NCBI GenBank assembly: GCA_025454395.1
Contig: JALOOM010000035.1
Location: forward strand, 1-40,988
From: Elainella sp. Prado103
GTDB taxonomy: Bacteria > Cyanobacteriota > Cyanobacteriia > Elainellales > Elainellaceae
Direction: 5' to 3'
Length of the DNA: 40,988 nucleotides
Made by a program: the position numbers and the translations under genes. Positions 18,417 through 27,258 of this stretch are shown here, piece by piece. The notes beneath the pieces were generated by a model. The model ran no database searches, was not told the DNA's origin, and worked only from the letters and a program-made list of their open reading frames with translations. Position 1 is the stretch's first letter; each line of letters opens with the position of its first letter.

Positions 18417-18908
18417 TTAAGAGGAGGAGGGATGGGAGTGAGCCGATCGATCAATCACGAAAGAAATCGGTGCGGATTTGGCGGTTGCAAACTCAGGTAA
18501 TTGCACTCCGGCTGAAGCTGAGGAAGCGGAGGCATCGATAGCGGTAGGTTCCCGTTCTGCAATTGAACAAAGGGCAGGTTGGGATTGCGCCAGGGATGGC
18601 GCGGTCGTCTGATGGGATGGAGCCGAGGTGCCAAACAATGCTGGATCGTGGGATGGATCTGCACCGATCTGAGTATTAATCTGAGCATTAATCTGGGCAC
18701 CGATCTGGGCACCGATCGAAGTGGGTGGAGAACCAGCGTTCAATCTTTGCTTAGATTCCCCCCCAGACAATTGATCGGCATTGGAGAGGATGGACAACAG
18801 CAAACCTGCCACTGCGTAAATGGGCAACGGTACGGTGAAGTGCTGAAACCATTGATATAGCTCAATGATGATAAATATAACCAGCACGCAAACGGCCCAC
18901 ACTCTCAT
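18417..18908 (-). CDS. Cyanobacterial hypothetical membrane protein
   Basis: From the ATG at 18908 (AGGAG about 4 nt before it) the protein is 163 residues. Two hydrophobic spans (MRVWAVCVLVIFIIIELYQW and PLPIYAVAGLLLSILSNA) are separated by a short FQHFTV loop. A variable, Gln/Ala/Ser-rich tail includes an in-frame repeat of AQIGAQINAQINTQI. I recognise the N-terminal pair as recurring in cyanobacteria but know no function. The tail is probably cytoplasmic and disordered. Confidence 0.7.
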   Translation of the reverse strand: MRVWAVCVLVIFIIIELYQWFQHFTVPLPIYAVAGLLLSILSNADQLSGGESKQRLNAGSPPTSIGAQIGAQINAQINTQIGADPSHDPALFGTSAPSHQTTAPSLAQSQPALCSIAEREPTAIDASASSASAGVQLPEFATAKSAPISFVIDRSAHSHPSSS

Positions 18909-18966
18909 ATTACTCCTGGCAAAGAAAATATTCTGGCTCAGGATAACGATAGAGCATGAGTGCGGT

Positions 18967-19102
18967 TTAGCCAACCGTCTATAAATCCATCCAGTTAGAT
19001 CCATCCAGTTAGATCCATCCAGTTAGATCCATCCAGTTAGATCCATCCAGTTAGATCCATCACTCAGACCATTGATCTAACTGGATTTAAACGGTTGGCT
19101 AA
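18967..19102. repeat. Long inverted repeat with a 14-nt tandem expansion in one arm
   Basis: Outer arms TTAGCCAACCGT (18967-18978) and ACGGTTGGCTAA (19091-19102) are perfectly complementary. Inside them, GATCTAACTGGATTT (19074-19088) pairs with AAATCCA...GTTAGATC on the left. The left arm carries five units of GATCCATCCAGTTA (18984-19053, the first with A for G). It may be the terminator hairpin of the isoaspartyl peptidase gene on the minus strand. Confidence 0.85.
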
Positions 19103-19132
19103 CTGGAAACCATCCCATGCGCAGGAACTCCG

Positions 19133-20107
19133 TTAGTTCACTTTGGCGGCAGGAATATCCACCTGAGTCAGGCAACCCAGATCCATGCCCAACGTATCTC
19201 CTATTTTCTCCCCATCATGATAAGCCGCCAGTAAGACTTGACTGGTTTTGCCCCAAGCAATCGAGCCGTTCGCGTCAATGCCGATCGCCCCAAAATCTCG
19301 ATCGCGGCTCTGGGCTTCTTGGAAAGACTTGTCAAAAGCTGTGGACAAAGACATGCCATCGCTCACTCGAATCACAATACGGGCGGCCAGACACTCCTCG
19401 ATAATATGTTCGCCAATTCCGGTACAACTGACGGCAGCATAACGATTGGCATAGTTTCCGGCGGGCATCGCCGAATCACTGACTCGCCCGATCCGCTCAA
19501 ACCCTTTTCCACCTGTAGAAGTGCCTGCGGCTAATCGCCCGGCTGAATCCAGAACAACCACCCCGATCGTGCCTCGCCCTGCTTCACTGACGAGTTCCTG
19601 TTCAGCCACCACGCCTGCCATCGCTTTATCGAAATTGCCTTCTCGTTCTAGCATCCATTCTTGTAAGCGCAACTTCGTGGAAGGATCGTAATAAGGCACC
19701 TGTAATTCCCGTAGCAATTCTAAGGCCCCAATATCAGACAAGACCCGATCGTCTGAGTTTTGCAGAAAATCAGCTAACTCAATCGGATTTTTCAAGCGAG
19801 CCGCATTGATCACCCCACTAAACCGTTGCCGATCGCCATCCATCAGCGAGGCACTCATGCGGATTTGCCCGTCGGATTGTAGAACAGAGCCAGTGCCTGC
19901 ATTAAAGCGAGGATCATCTTCTAAGAGTTGGCAACCTCGAATGACGGCTGTTTTTGCATCTGCCCCTTGTTGTAATAAAGGATACACCTCTTCAATCACA
20001 GCATAGAGCGATCGGCGCACCGCATCTGCTCCTTTCTGCCCTTTTAATGCACTGCCTGCACCACCATGAATAATCAGCTTCGGCTGAACCCAACCCATTT
20101 GCATCAT
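19133..20107 (-). CDS. iaaA: Isoaspartyl peptidase / plant-type L-asparaginase
   Basis: This is a 324-residue N-terminal-nucleophile hydrolase precursor that cleaves isoaspartyl dipeptides and asparagine. It shows LIIHGGAGS near the start and AGRGTIGVVVLD, where self-cleavage before T180 would free the catalytic threonine of the beta subunit. GTSTGGKGFERIGRVSDS and the SCTGIGEHII block complete the active site. AAGGA lies 6 nt before the ATG at 20107. Length is usual. The symbol is by family, not proven. Confidence 0.95.
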   Translation of the reverse strand: MMQMGWVQPKLIIHGGAGSALKGQKGADAVRRSLYAVIEEVYPLLQQGADAKTAVIRGCQLLEDDPRFNAGTGSVLQSDGQIRMSASLMDGDRQRFSGVINAARLKNPIELADFLQNSDDRVLSDIGALELLRELQVPYYDPSTKLRLQEWMLEREGNFDKAMAGVVAEQELVSEAGRGTIGVVVLDSAGRLAAGTSTGGKGFERIGRVSDSAMPAGNYANRYAAVSCTGIGEHIIEECLAARIVIRVSDGMSLSTAFDKSFQEAQSRDRDFGAIGIDANGSIAWGKTSQVLLAAYHDGEKIGDTLGMDLGCLTQVDIPAAKVN

Positions 20108-20510
20108 TATTAATCCTTAATCAATCCTTGAGCAATTGTGTAGCGACTGTTTGCAGCAAAGTGCTGCCCAGATTTACAGCAGATCCAACTCTGAACCTCA
20201 GCAAGTCATCTCCGCAGGTCTCCGCAGAACTGGTCTGTTGCCGAGTGTAGACAGTGGACAGTAGATTGTAGACTCTATCGAGAAGTCAGAAAACTAGGCA
20301 ACCTATCCGATTGCTCGATTGCTCTAGCCAAATGTTGAAAACGGGAAACTCCAAGCGCGAAATTCAAGTAGCCATTCCGAATCGGAACGAGAACCTCGCA
20401 AACGGTTACAATCTCAGCAAAATGAATAGATGCAGATTGAACCCAATATGACCATATCAGAAACCCATCCCATTGATGAGACTTCCTGATCCATAGAAAT
20501 GACTGATTGA
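20108..20510. other. Spacer between the DUF2256 gene and the isoaspartyl peptidase gene
   Basis: No gene is supported; a 94-codon minus frame (20275-20559) overlaps DUF2256 in another frame and looks spurious. Promoter of the peptidase gene expected. Confidence 0.45.
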
Positions 20511-20681
20511 CTAATCGACAGACCGATCGACAGACGACCCTGAACGACGGCGACGACACCGCTCTGAGCAGTATTTCACTTCATGCCAACAGTCTGCCCA
20601 TTTCTTCCGCCAAGTGAACGGTCGTTGACAAACTGGGCACTGTTTGCTGGGTAAGTCAGACTTCGATCGTGCATGTCCCAT
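20511..20681 (-). CDS. DUF2256 small zinc-finger protein
   Basis: A 56-residue protein from the ATG at 20681 to the TAG at 20511-20513. It contains CPVCQRPFTWRKKW, then C at 31 and CSERCRRRR at 38-46, the Cys4 pattern and Arg tail of DUF2256, a family common in cyanobacteria and proteobacteria. C15, C18, C38 and C42 could bind zinc. Function is unknown; it is often found near photolyase/cryptochrome genes in other bacteria, which are absent here. No clear ribosome site is visible. Confidence 0.88.
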   Translation of the reverse strand: MGHARSKSDLPSKQCPVCQRPFTWRKKWADCWHEVKYCSERCRRRRSGSSVDRSVD

Positions 20682-20763
20682 AAAGATTAGGATGAATTAC
20701 AAGCTTTGGCTACTGTTGGCGACTGTTGTCTACTTTGATTACTAGCTTCCATGCTACAAGACT

Positions 20764-20833
20764 GCTTGTGACCCGTCTGCTTGTGAGACAAAACCACTTG
20801 TGACCCGTCTACTTGTGACAAGACCGCTTGAGA
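20764..20833. repeat. Degenerate direct repeats before the methyltransferase gene
   Basis: Near copies of CTTGTGACCCGTCTGCTTGTGAGACAAAACCA recur twice, built from a CTTGTGA core repeated at about 20765, 20780, 20798 and 20813. Confidence 0.7.
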
Positions 20834-20842
20834 TCACCCACC

Positions 20843-21700
20843 ATGTCCCTTTCACATATTCGGATCGTTTTAGTTGAACCTGCTGGGGCGTTGAATGTCG
20901 GCTCGGTGGCAAGGGTACTGAAAAACTTTGGGTTACAGCAGTGGGTTTTAGTCAATCCGCAGTGTGATCCTTGGGGGGAGGAAGCTCGTCGGATGGCGGT
21001 TCATGCCTCAGATTTACTCGAAAGAACCACGATCGTATCAACTCTGTCAGATGCCTTAGTGGGCTGTGCTCGCGTCATTGCCACGACTGGAATCGATCGC
21101 ACCACGCTGAATGTGCCTTTAGAACCTCCTCGGCAAGCCCTACCCTGGCTGATCGAAGCCCAACAGCCTGTAGCTTTAATCTTTGGGCGAGAAGATCGGG
21201 GCCTAACCCGCACTGAACTGAACTATGCTCACCGTTTGGTGCAGGTTCCCACCAGTTCAGATTATGCTTCGCTCAATTTGGCTCAGGCCGTTGCAATCTG
21301 CTGTTATGAACTGGCGTGCCAAAATCAGGCGGATCACACCAGTCGTTTAGCGGCTGTTCCCACCGTAAATCTAAGCTCAATCGATCAGAGACTCACCCCC
21401 CAAATTACCCCTCAAATTACCCCTCAAATTCCCCCCCTAACCCGTGAAGCAACTGCCCCTGAAGCACTGGCTACGATCGATGTTTTAGATGCTTATTACC
21501 ATCAACTAGAAACGCTGCTACTACAGATTGGTTATCTTTACCCCCATACGGCAGCCCAGCGGATGGCTAAGTTTCGGCGGCTGTTTGGGCGAGCCCAGCT
21601 CTCTCCTCAGGAAGTGGCAATGCTCCGGGGCATCCTCAGCCAGATGACATGGGCTCTACAGCACCGATCGACCCCGTCTGGAGCCGATAAGCGGGCATAA
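20843..21700 (+). CDS. trmJ: SpoU/TrmH-family RNA 2'-O-methyltransferase, TrmJ type
   Basis: The SPOUT fold is shown by EPAGALNVGSVARVLKNFG, VALIFGREDRGLT and SSDYASLNLAQAVAICCYEL. The protein is TrmJ-like (E. coli TrmJ methylates ribose of tRNA position 32); rRNA as substrate is possible. A Thr-Pro-Gln-Ile repeat (12-nt units, 21395-21435) interrupts the middle. The C-terminal helical tail (about 212-285) matches the TrmJ extension. The ATG at 20843 is used, since MSLSHIRIVLVEPAG is the usual start; a TTG lies 15 nt upstream. Confidence 0.87.
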   Translation: MSLSHIRIVLVEPAGALNVGSVARVLKNFGLQQWVLVNPQCDPWGEEARRMAVHASDLLERTTIVSTLSDALVGCARVIATTGIDRTTLNVPLEPPRQALPWLIEAQQPVALIFGREDRGLTRTELNYAHRLVQVPTSSDYASLNLAQAVAICCYELACQNQADHTSRLAAVPTVNLSSIDQRLTPQITPQITPQIPPLTREATAPEALATIDVLDAYYHQLETLLLQIGYLYPHTAAQRMAKFRRLFGRAQLSPQEVAMLRGILSQMTWALQHRSTPSGADKRA

Positions 21701-21918
21701 CCCATTGCTCACAATCGCTGACTCGAAAATTCTTTTTCGATCAGCAAAAAATTGTTTGCCGATTTCAGCAGAATGATTAAAATTAGGCAGCTTAATCGTC
21801 GGACGATAGTTTGTTTGGGCAAAAGCCGCTTGATGGCTCGTAATGGGCGGATCGGCTGGTGAATTGCTCGACATTTGCTCAGTTGGTTTAGAACTCAGTT
21901 GGTTTAGAGGTTTGAATT

Positions 21919-23868
21919 GTGTTGGATTCTACCAAGCGCCCCAAAGGATCGCAGCGTCGCCTGGTTCGTCAGCGGGCTACCTCTCAGGCTCAGGCTGCCG
22001 TTTCCCCGCCGCAGTCTACTCGATCGGCTGCCGAGATGCCCCGAAGTACGCGACAAATGGTGCCGCCACCGGCTACGGTCAAGCCGCATCAGTCGGGTGA
22101 AGGAGGCTCTCCTGCCAAACCGCCAGTGCGGTCAAACCGTCGCGTTGCTCGCAATGCTTTCAACTTTTGGGAGCGTTTGCGTCACGCATTCCAGCCCAAA
22201 CGACGGCGCACTGCCGGGAATCCGAGTCCGGTTTCTCGTCTGAAGGTCAGTCATCCGGCTGTCAAAGCATCAACGCAGCGCGAAACCACGACTAACAAAA
22301 CCACGACTAACAAAACCACTACCAACAGTAGTCAGGTGCGGGCGCGTGGGGTACGGGAGGGAGCACCTGACACCTCTCTGGTTTCCCGCCGTAGCCAACG
22401 GAGTTCGCAAGAGGCTAGCCAATCTCCGGTTTCCCTGCGATCCCGATCGCACTCTGATTCCCATCGGAACTCCGAAAAAGCGGCTGCTTCCCGTTCAGTT
22501 CCAGTGTCTCCTCTGGTCTATCTCTTCCGGTTGCTGATTTTAGGGATCGGAGTAGGGGCGATCGCAGGCACAGTGATTTCCGTTTGGGATCCTTCAATGC
22601 GACATCCGGCAGCAGCCGACGGGACTGGCGGATCAACCCAAGTCGGGCAAGAAACGAGCAGGGCTGGCACTCAACCAGGCACTTTAGCCTCGATCTCTAC
22701 GGTACGCATGGGGCGGGAGATGACCGAATTGGTGGGTAAAGTCACTCCCCTCACCCGTGATCTCACCGATCTAGGCCCAGGTGTGTTCGTAATGGATCTC
22801 GACAATGGTGATTTCTTCAGCTTCAATGGCAACACCTCTTTTTCATCGGCTAGCATGATTAAGCTGCCAATCCTGGTGGCTTTTTTCCAGGATGTGGATG
22901 CGGGCAAAATCAAACTAGATGAAAAGCTCTCGATCCAAGAGGCAGATGTGGCGGAAGGATCAGGTGACATGCAGTATGCCGAAGTCGGCACCCAATATAC
23001 AGTCTTGGAAACTGCCACCTACATGATTATCACCAGCGATAATACAGCCACGAATATGATCATCCGGCGGATGGGAGGTAATGAGGCGCTGAATCGGCGA
23101 TTTCAGCAATGGGGAATGCAGCAAACTATGCTCCGCAACCTCCTGCCTGACCTGGAAGGCACGAACACCACCTCGCCCAAAGAATTGGTTAGTTTGCTAG
23201 CTCTGTTGAATGAGGGCAAGCTCCTCACGATGAAGTCGCGTGATCGCCTATTTAGCATCATGCAACAGACGCAAACAGACACCTTGCTACCGAGTGTATT
23301 GGCTCCTGGGTCAACCATTGCCCACAAAACAGGAGATATTGGATCGCTCGTTGGTGATGTCGGCGTAGTAGACTTACCCACTGGACGACGCTATGCTATC
23401 GCAGCCATGGTGAAGCGACCACACAATGATCCACGCGGGCAGGAGTTAGTTCGGCAAATTGCTGCGGTAGTTTATGAGTCCTTCGGAGGACAACCGATTT
23501 TAGTGCCCAGTCCGATCGCGCCACCGGCCCAGCCCGCGCCCCAAACTACGACACCGGGAATGACCGCTCCTATGGTACCGATGCCTGCCATGCCCATGCC
23601 GACGGCCACTCCGAATCTTTCGTTGCCGCCTGGAAACCCAACAATTCCAGCTCCGATCCAACCTCAACCTGGAGCTCCTATCCCAGATGCCATGGCTCCA
23701 GCCCCGGTCTCTACTCCAGCCCCTGAGGCAGGCCAGAGTGAGCCAGAGATGGATCAAGCTGAACCCGTTGGAGAGGCTACTGAAGAAGCTACTGAAGAAG
23801 CTACCGAAATGCAAGAAGACGGCGCAGAGAGCTGGCAGAACGATACCCCAGAAGAACAAAATCTGTAG
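21919..23868 (+). CDS. Membrane-anchored class-A beta-lactamase-like serine hydrolase
   Basis: The 649-residue protein has a basic, low-complexity N-terminal half (to about 199), one membrane span (about 200-222) and a serine beta-lactamase/transpeptidase domain with SMIK (S312, K315), SDN at 373-375 and KTG at 470-472. All three catalytic elements are present, so it is probably active, as a penicillin-recognising hydrolase or a cell-wall-associated serine hydrolase; true antibiotic resistance is not shown. A Pro/Met-rich tail and acidic ATEE repeats (in-frame 12-nt units) follow. It starts with GTG, with AGAGG at 21906-21910. Confidence 0.9.
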   Translation: MLDSTKRPKGSQRRLVRQRATSQAQAAVSPPQSTRSAAEMPRSTRQMVPPPATVKPHQSGEGGSPAKPPVRSNRRVARNAFNFWERLRHAFQPKRRRTAGNPSPVSRLKVSHPAVKASTQRETTTNKTTTNKTTTNSSQVRARGVREGAPDTSLVSRRSQRSSQEASQSPVSLRSRSHSDSHRNSEKAAASRSVPVSPLVYLFRLLILGIGVGAIAGTVISVWDPSMRHPAAADGTGGSTQVGQETSRAGTQPGTLASISTVRMGREMTELVGKVTPLTRDLTDLGPGVFVMDLDNGDFFSFNGNTSFSSASMIKLPILVAFFQDVDAGKIKLDEKLSIQEADVAEGSGDMQYAEVGTQYTVLETATYMIITSDNTATNMIIRRMGGNEALNRRFQQWGMQQTMLRNLLPDLEGTNTTSPKELVSLLALLNEGKLLTMKSRDRLFSIMQQTQTDTLLPSVLAPGSTIAHKTGDIGSLVGDVGVVDLPTGRRYAIAAMVKRPHNDPRGQELVRQIAAVVYESFGGQPILVPSPIAPPAQPAPQTTTPGMTAPMVPMPAMPMPTATPNLSLPPGNPTIPAPIQPQPGAPIPDAMAPAPVSTPAPEAGQSEPEMDQAEPVGEATEEATEEATEMQEDGAESWQNDTPEEQNL

Positions 23869-24232
23869 AGGCGCAAAATTGGCAGGTAGGATACTGACCG
23901 CTGCTACAGCGCTTGCAATCATGCTCAGTTACGCCTTTTGGCGGAATCAATTTCCCGATCGGTTCCATCATCTCAGTGGGGCTGGCATGATAGCCTAAAC
24001 TGGTAGGCAGTCTGATAGGGCAACCCCGCCATATCATGGGCTGTCCTCCTCATCCCTTTGGCTTGCGCGTTCGTTCAGGCTCTTGGGTACTCTGAGGGGG
24101 TCATCCCTCGGTAGGTTTAGAGCACAATCAGGTAGCCTGGACTAGGAGTTATGGCTGGAGTCAAGGCTTGCATGACCAGCATCAACTTCAATCCAGAGCC
24201 TCCGGCGATTGTGGGAGTTGAGGAATTGCCAG
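23869..24232. other. Spacer between the hydrolase and phosphatase genes
   Basis: Contains a G/C-rich stretch with hairpins, for example CTGAGGG...CCCTCGG near 24095-24115, but no T-run. No gene is clear. It might be a structured leader of the PP2C gene. Confidence 0.45.
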
Positions 24233-26440
24233 ATGCTTGTTTGTCCCCACTGTCAGTTTGAAAATCCAGATACTCATCGGTATTGTCAAGGATGTGGAAC
24301 TTCGCTCGTTGAAAAGGACTGCCCAGCCTGCGGAGCTTTAGTGTTATTGAATGCAGAATACTGTTTGCAGTGTGGAACCGTGACTGGAACAATCTGGAAA
24401 GCTATCCTATCCCCAAGTCCTGAAGCGGGTGCAGTTGTATCTGAATCCGCAACTTCTGCCCGATCGATCGCACTGCCCAGTGGGAAATTTTTAGATGAGC
24501 AACAGCGCTATCAATTTCTAGAACCCTTGCCTCAGCAGATCTTATGGACAGCAGAAGCAGAGACTCGTGTACTCGATCACTTACCGTTACAGGCTCCAGT
24601 GATCGCGGCCTTGTCCATTCCGGGTTTGCCAGAAATTCCGATCCCTCCGATCGCTAAGGTTTATCTGACCTTACAGAACCGTTTTCCCTTGCTGGCCTTG
24701 CCACGCTTACATGATGCTTGGCAACAAGACCAGCTCAACATTCTGCTGCTAGAAGATCGCTCCCATCTGCCTTGCCTGAAGAATTTGCTGCAATCTGAGT
24801 CCGTGCTGCCCTTGCAAATTCTGCATTGGCTGCATGAAATGACTGAGTTTTGGCAGATCTTAGAACCCTATGGTTGTTGCAGTAGCCTCTTGCAGCCCCA
24901 CAATCTGCATGTCGATGAAGACTCTCTGCTGTCTTTGCAACGGCTCTATCGGGATGGGTCGCGGATACCTCCCCTCTCAGCTCTCGGTCGGTTCTGGCAA
25001 AAACTATGCCAACAATCCCAGCAAACTCAACATGCAGAGATTGCGCGGCTATGTGCTGAGCTGGATGCTGGCACGATCGATACCCTGACTCAGCTTCGAT
25101 CGCGGATTGAGTCGATTGCTGCGGGGATACAAATGGATGAACCGCTGATCTCGCTGGTACAGCCTAGCACTGCTATGCCGGTCTCTACTTCAACCTCGCT
25201 GGAAGCAGCATTACTTAGCCGATCTTCCCCCGCTGATGAGCCGACTGAGCCAACCGATCCAGACATTACGCTTGATCTATCCCAGCCAGAAGCTGCGATC
25301 GGTCGGTCGGCTGCCAGCCCATCCCTCAAGCTATCGATGCCTTCAGTTGCAGCAGATCCAATGGCAGATCCAACGGCAGATCCAACGGTAGACCCAACGG
25401 CAGATTCATTGATCGATCCAACGGCAGATTCGTTGATCGATCCAACGGCAAGTCGGCCAGGTGAGCGCTCTGGGGCTCAGTTCAATGATCGAGCTGATCG
25501 ATCGGGCGATCGGTCATCTGGCTTGGTCGAGGTTGATGTAACCGGAGATGATACAGCGATCGATGACGATGACAACGAAACAGATGACTCACCAACTGTG
25601 GTGTTAGGGATGCGGCTGTTGAGTCTGGAAGATGCTGGTCAGACTGACATTGGGCGACAACGTAATCACAACGAAGACTGCTTTAGCATCCACACAGAGG
25701 TAAAGAAAATCGACAGTCCGCAAGGCCGCACACTCCATGCCAAGGGGTTGTATATCCTCTGTGATGGCATGGGAGGACATGCGAGCGGAGAAGTAGCCAG
25801 TGCGACTGCCGTTGAAACCCTTCAGCGTTATTTTGCCGAATATTGGCAAGATAGATTGCCCAATGAAGATCGGATTCGAGCCGCTGTCCAGGAAGCCAAC
25901 CGCGTTATTTTTGAACTCAATCAGCAAAACGCGAGTGCGGGTAGTGGCCGGATGGGTACAACGCTGGTGGTGTTGCTGATCCATGATACTGAGGCCGCGA
26001 TCGCCCATGTTGGAGACAGTCGCCTCTACCGTTTGAGCCGACGACGGGGCTTGCAACAGTTGACAACCGATCATGAGGTGGGGCAACGGGAAATCCAAAG
26101 AGGAGTCGAGCCAGCGATTGCCTATGCTCGACCTGATGCTTACCAGTTAACTCAAGCGCTGGGGCCACGCGATGCTAGCTTTATCCACCCTGACATCAAG
26201 TTTTTTGAACTGAATGAAGATAGCATTCTGCTGCTTTGCTCTGATGGACTGTCAGACAATGAATTGCTGGAAACGCACTGGCAGTCTCATCTAGAGCCTT
26301 TACTAGACGAACAGAATTCGCTAGAGGGCGGGGTAGACCAACTCATCGAACTGGCTAACCAATATAACGGTCATGACAATATTACAGCGTTGGCCGTGCG
26401 GCTGAAGGTTCGCCCTAACCTAGATCAGATGTCACGCTAG
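24233..26440 (+). CDS. Zinc-ribbon PP2C-type Ser/Thr protein phosphatase
   Basis: Two zinc ribbons open the protein (C4, C7, C18, C21 and C30, C33, C44, C47), followed by a large uncharacterised middle region (about 60-350, Leu-rich) and an acidic linker (350-460) that includes in-frame 12- and 24-nt repeats (ADPTADPTVDPTADS). The C-terminal PP2C domain starts at about 471 with DIGRQRNHNEDCF and has DGMGGH at about 510, the GTTLVV and HVGDSRLYRL blocks, CSDGLSDNELL and HDNITALAV, the metal-binding aspartates. It should remove phosphate from Ser/Thr. Starts at the ATG 24233 with AGGA upstream; a TTG 24 nt earlier is less likely. A Hanks kinase is also in this window, but not adjacent. Confidence 0.9.
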   Translation: MLVCPHCQFENPDTHRYCQGCGTSLVEKDCPACGALVLLNAEYCLQCGTVTGTIWKAILSPSPEAGAVVSESATSARSIALPSGKFLDEQQRYQFLEPLPQQILWTAEAETRVLDHLPLQAPVIAALSIPGLPEIPIPPIAKVYLTLQNRFPLLALPRLHDAWQQDQLNILLLEDRSHLPCLKNLLQSESVLPLQILHWLHEMTEFWQILEPYGCCSSLLQPHNLHVDEDSLLSLQRLYRDGSRIPPLSALGRFWQKLCQQSQQTQHAEIARLCAELDAGTIDTLTQLRSRIESIAAGIQMDEPLISLVQPSTAMPVSTSTSLEAALLSRSSPADEPTEPTDPDITLDLSQPEAAIGRSAASPSLKLSMPSVAADPMADPTADPTVDPTADSLIDPTADSLIDPTASRPGERSGAQFNDRADRSGDRSSGLVEVDVTGDDTAIDDDDNETDDSPTVVLGMRLLSLEDAGQTDIGRQRNHNEDCFSIHTEVKKIDSPQGRTLHAKGLYILCDGMGGHASGEVASATAVETLQRYFAEYWQDRLPNEDRIRAAVQEANRVIFELNQQNASAGSGRMGTTLVVLLIHDTEAAIAHVGDSRLYRLSRRRGLQQLTTDHEVGQREIQRGVEPAIAYARPDAYQLTQALGPRDASFIHPDIKFFELNEDSILLLCSDGLSDNELLETHWQSHLEPLLDEQNSLEGGVDQLIELANQYNGHDNITALAVRLKVRPNLDQMSR

Positions 26441-26504
26441 GGTTGCTCTGGCCTTATCCTGGAATCATTCGGCGTTAAATTTACTGCGGCCAGAGGCAAG
26501 GTTC

Positions 26505-27203
26505 ATGAAATTCGGCGTGATTGTGTTTCCAGGCTCCAATTGTGATCGCGACGCGGCAATGGTAACCCGCGATCTATTGCATCAGCCCACCCGCATGGTC
26601 TGGCATGAAGATTCCGATCTATCTGACCTGGATGTGATTATTGTGCCCGGTGGGTTTAGCTATGGAGACTATCTACGCTGTGGGGCGATCGCCCGGTTCT
26701 CACCCGCGATGCAGTCCGTGGTACAACATGCAGAACAGGGCAAACTGGTGATCGGCATTTGCAATGGGTTTCAAGTATTAACTGAGGCAGGATTGCTACC
26801 CGGAGCACTGGTGCGGAACCGCGACTTACATTTTGTTTGCGATCGAGTTCAACTCCGAGTAGAGCGCACAGATTTGCCCTGGACGCAAGATTATCAGGCT
26901 GGACAGGTGATTACCTTGCCGATCGCCCATGGAGAAGGCTGTTACTATGCCGATCCGGAAACCCTGGCAGAACTGGAAGCCCACAATCAGGTACTCTTTC
27001 GCTATTGTGATGCGACCGGCAAAATTTCTAGTCCAAGTAACCCGAATGGATCGGTGAACAACATTGCGGGGATTTGCAATCGACGTGGCAATGTTGTGGG
27101 GATGATGCCCCATCCCGAACGAGCCGCCGACCCAATGTTGGGTGCAACCGACGGACTCACCCTGTTTCAAGGGCTCTTACCTGCCCTGGTAGCCGCTAGC
27201 TAA
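26505..27203 (+). CDS. purQ: Phosphoribosylformylglycinamidine synthase subunit PurQ
   Basis: PurQ is the glutaminase subunit that feeds ammonia to PurL in purine synthesis, converting FGAR to FGAM. The 232-residue protein starts MKFGVIVFPGSNCDRD and carries VIIVPGGFSYGDYLRCGAIA, the nucleophile Cys86 in GICNGFQVL and the His-Glu pair in MMPHPERAADP. Length normal. PurS, often upstream, is not here. Confidence 0.98.
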   Translation: MKFGVIVFPGSNCDRDAAMVTRDLLHQPTRMVWHEDSDLSDLDVIIVPGGFSYGDYLRCGAIARFSPAMQSVVQHAEQGKLVIGICNGFQVLTEAGLLPGALVRNRDLHFVCDRVQLRVERTDLPWTQDYQAGQVITLPIAHGEGCYYADPETLAELEAHNQVLFRYCDATGKISSPSNPNGSVNNIAGICNRRGNVVGMMPHPERAADPMLGATDGLTLFQGLLPALVAAS

Positions 27204-27258
27204 CCACTGACTTCTGACTTCTGAACTGCCCACCCATAGATTACTCCCCAATTGCTCC

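Noticed and set aside
20275-20559. 94-codon minus frame
   Set aside because: It overlaps the DUF2256 gene in another frame and has no familiar sequence.
21919-23868. Antibiotic-resistance beta-lactamase
   Set aside because: The catalytic motifs are present, but the protein is membrane-anchored with long low-complexity ends, as in cell-wall-type serine hydrolases; resistance cannot be claimed from sequence.
23687-23998. Plus frame overlapping the hydrolase tail
   Set aside because: Most of it is a shadow of the real gene; the extra 3' part (LSYAFWRNQF) has no start or partner.
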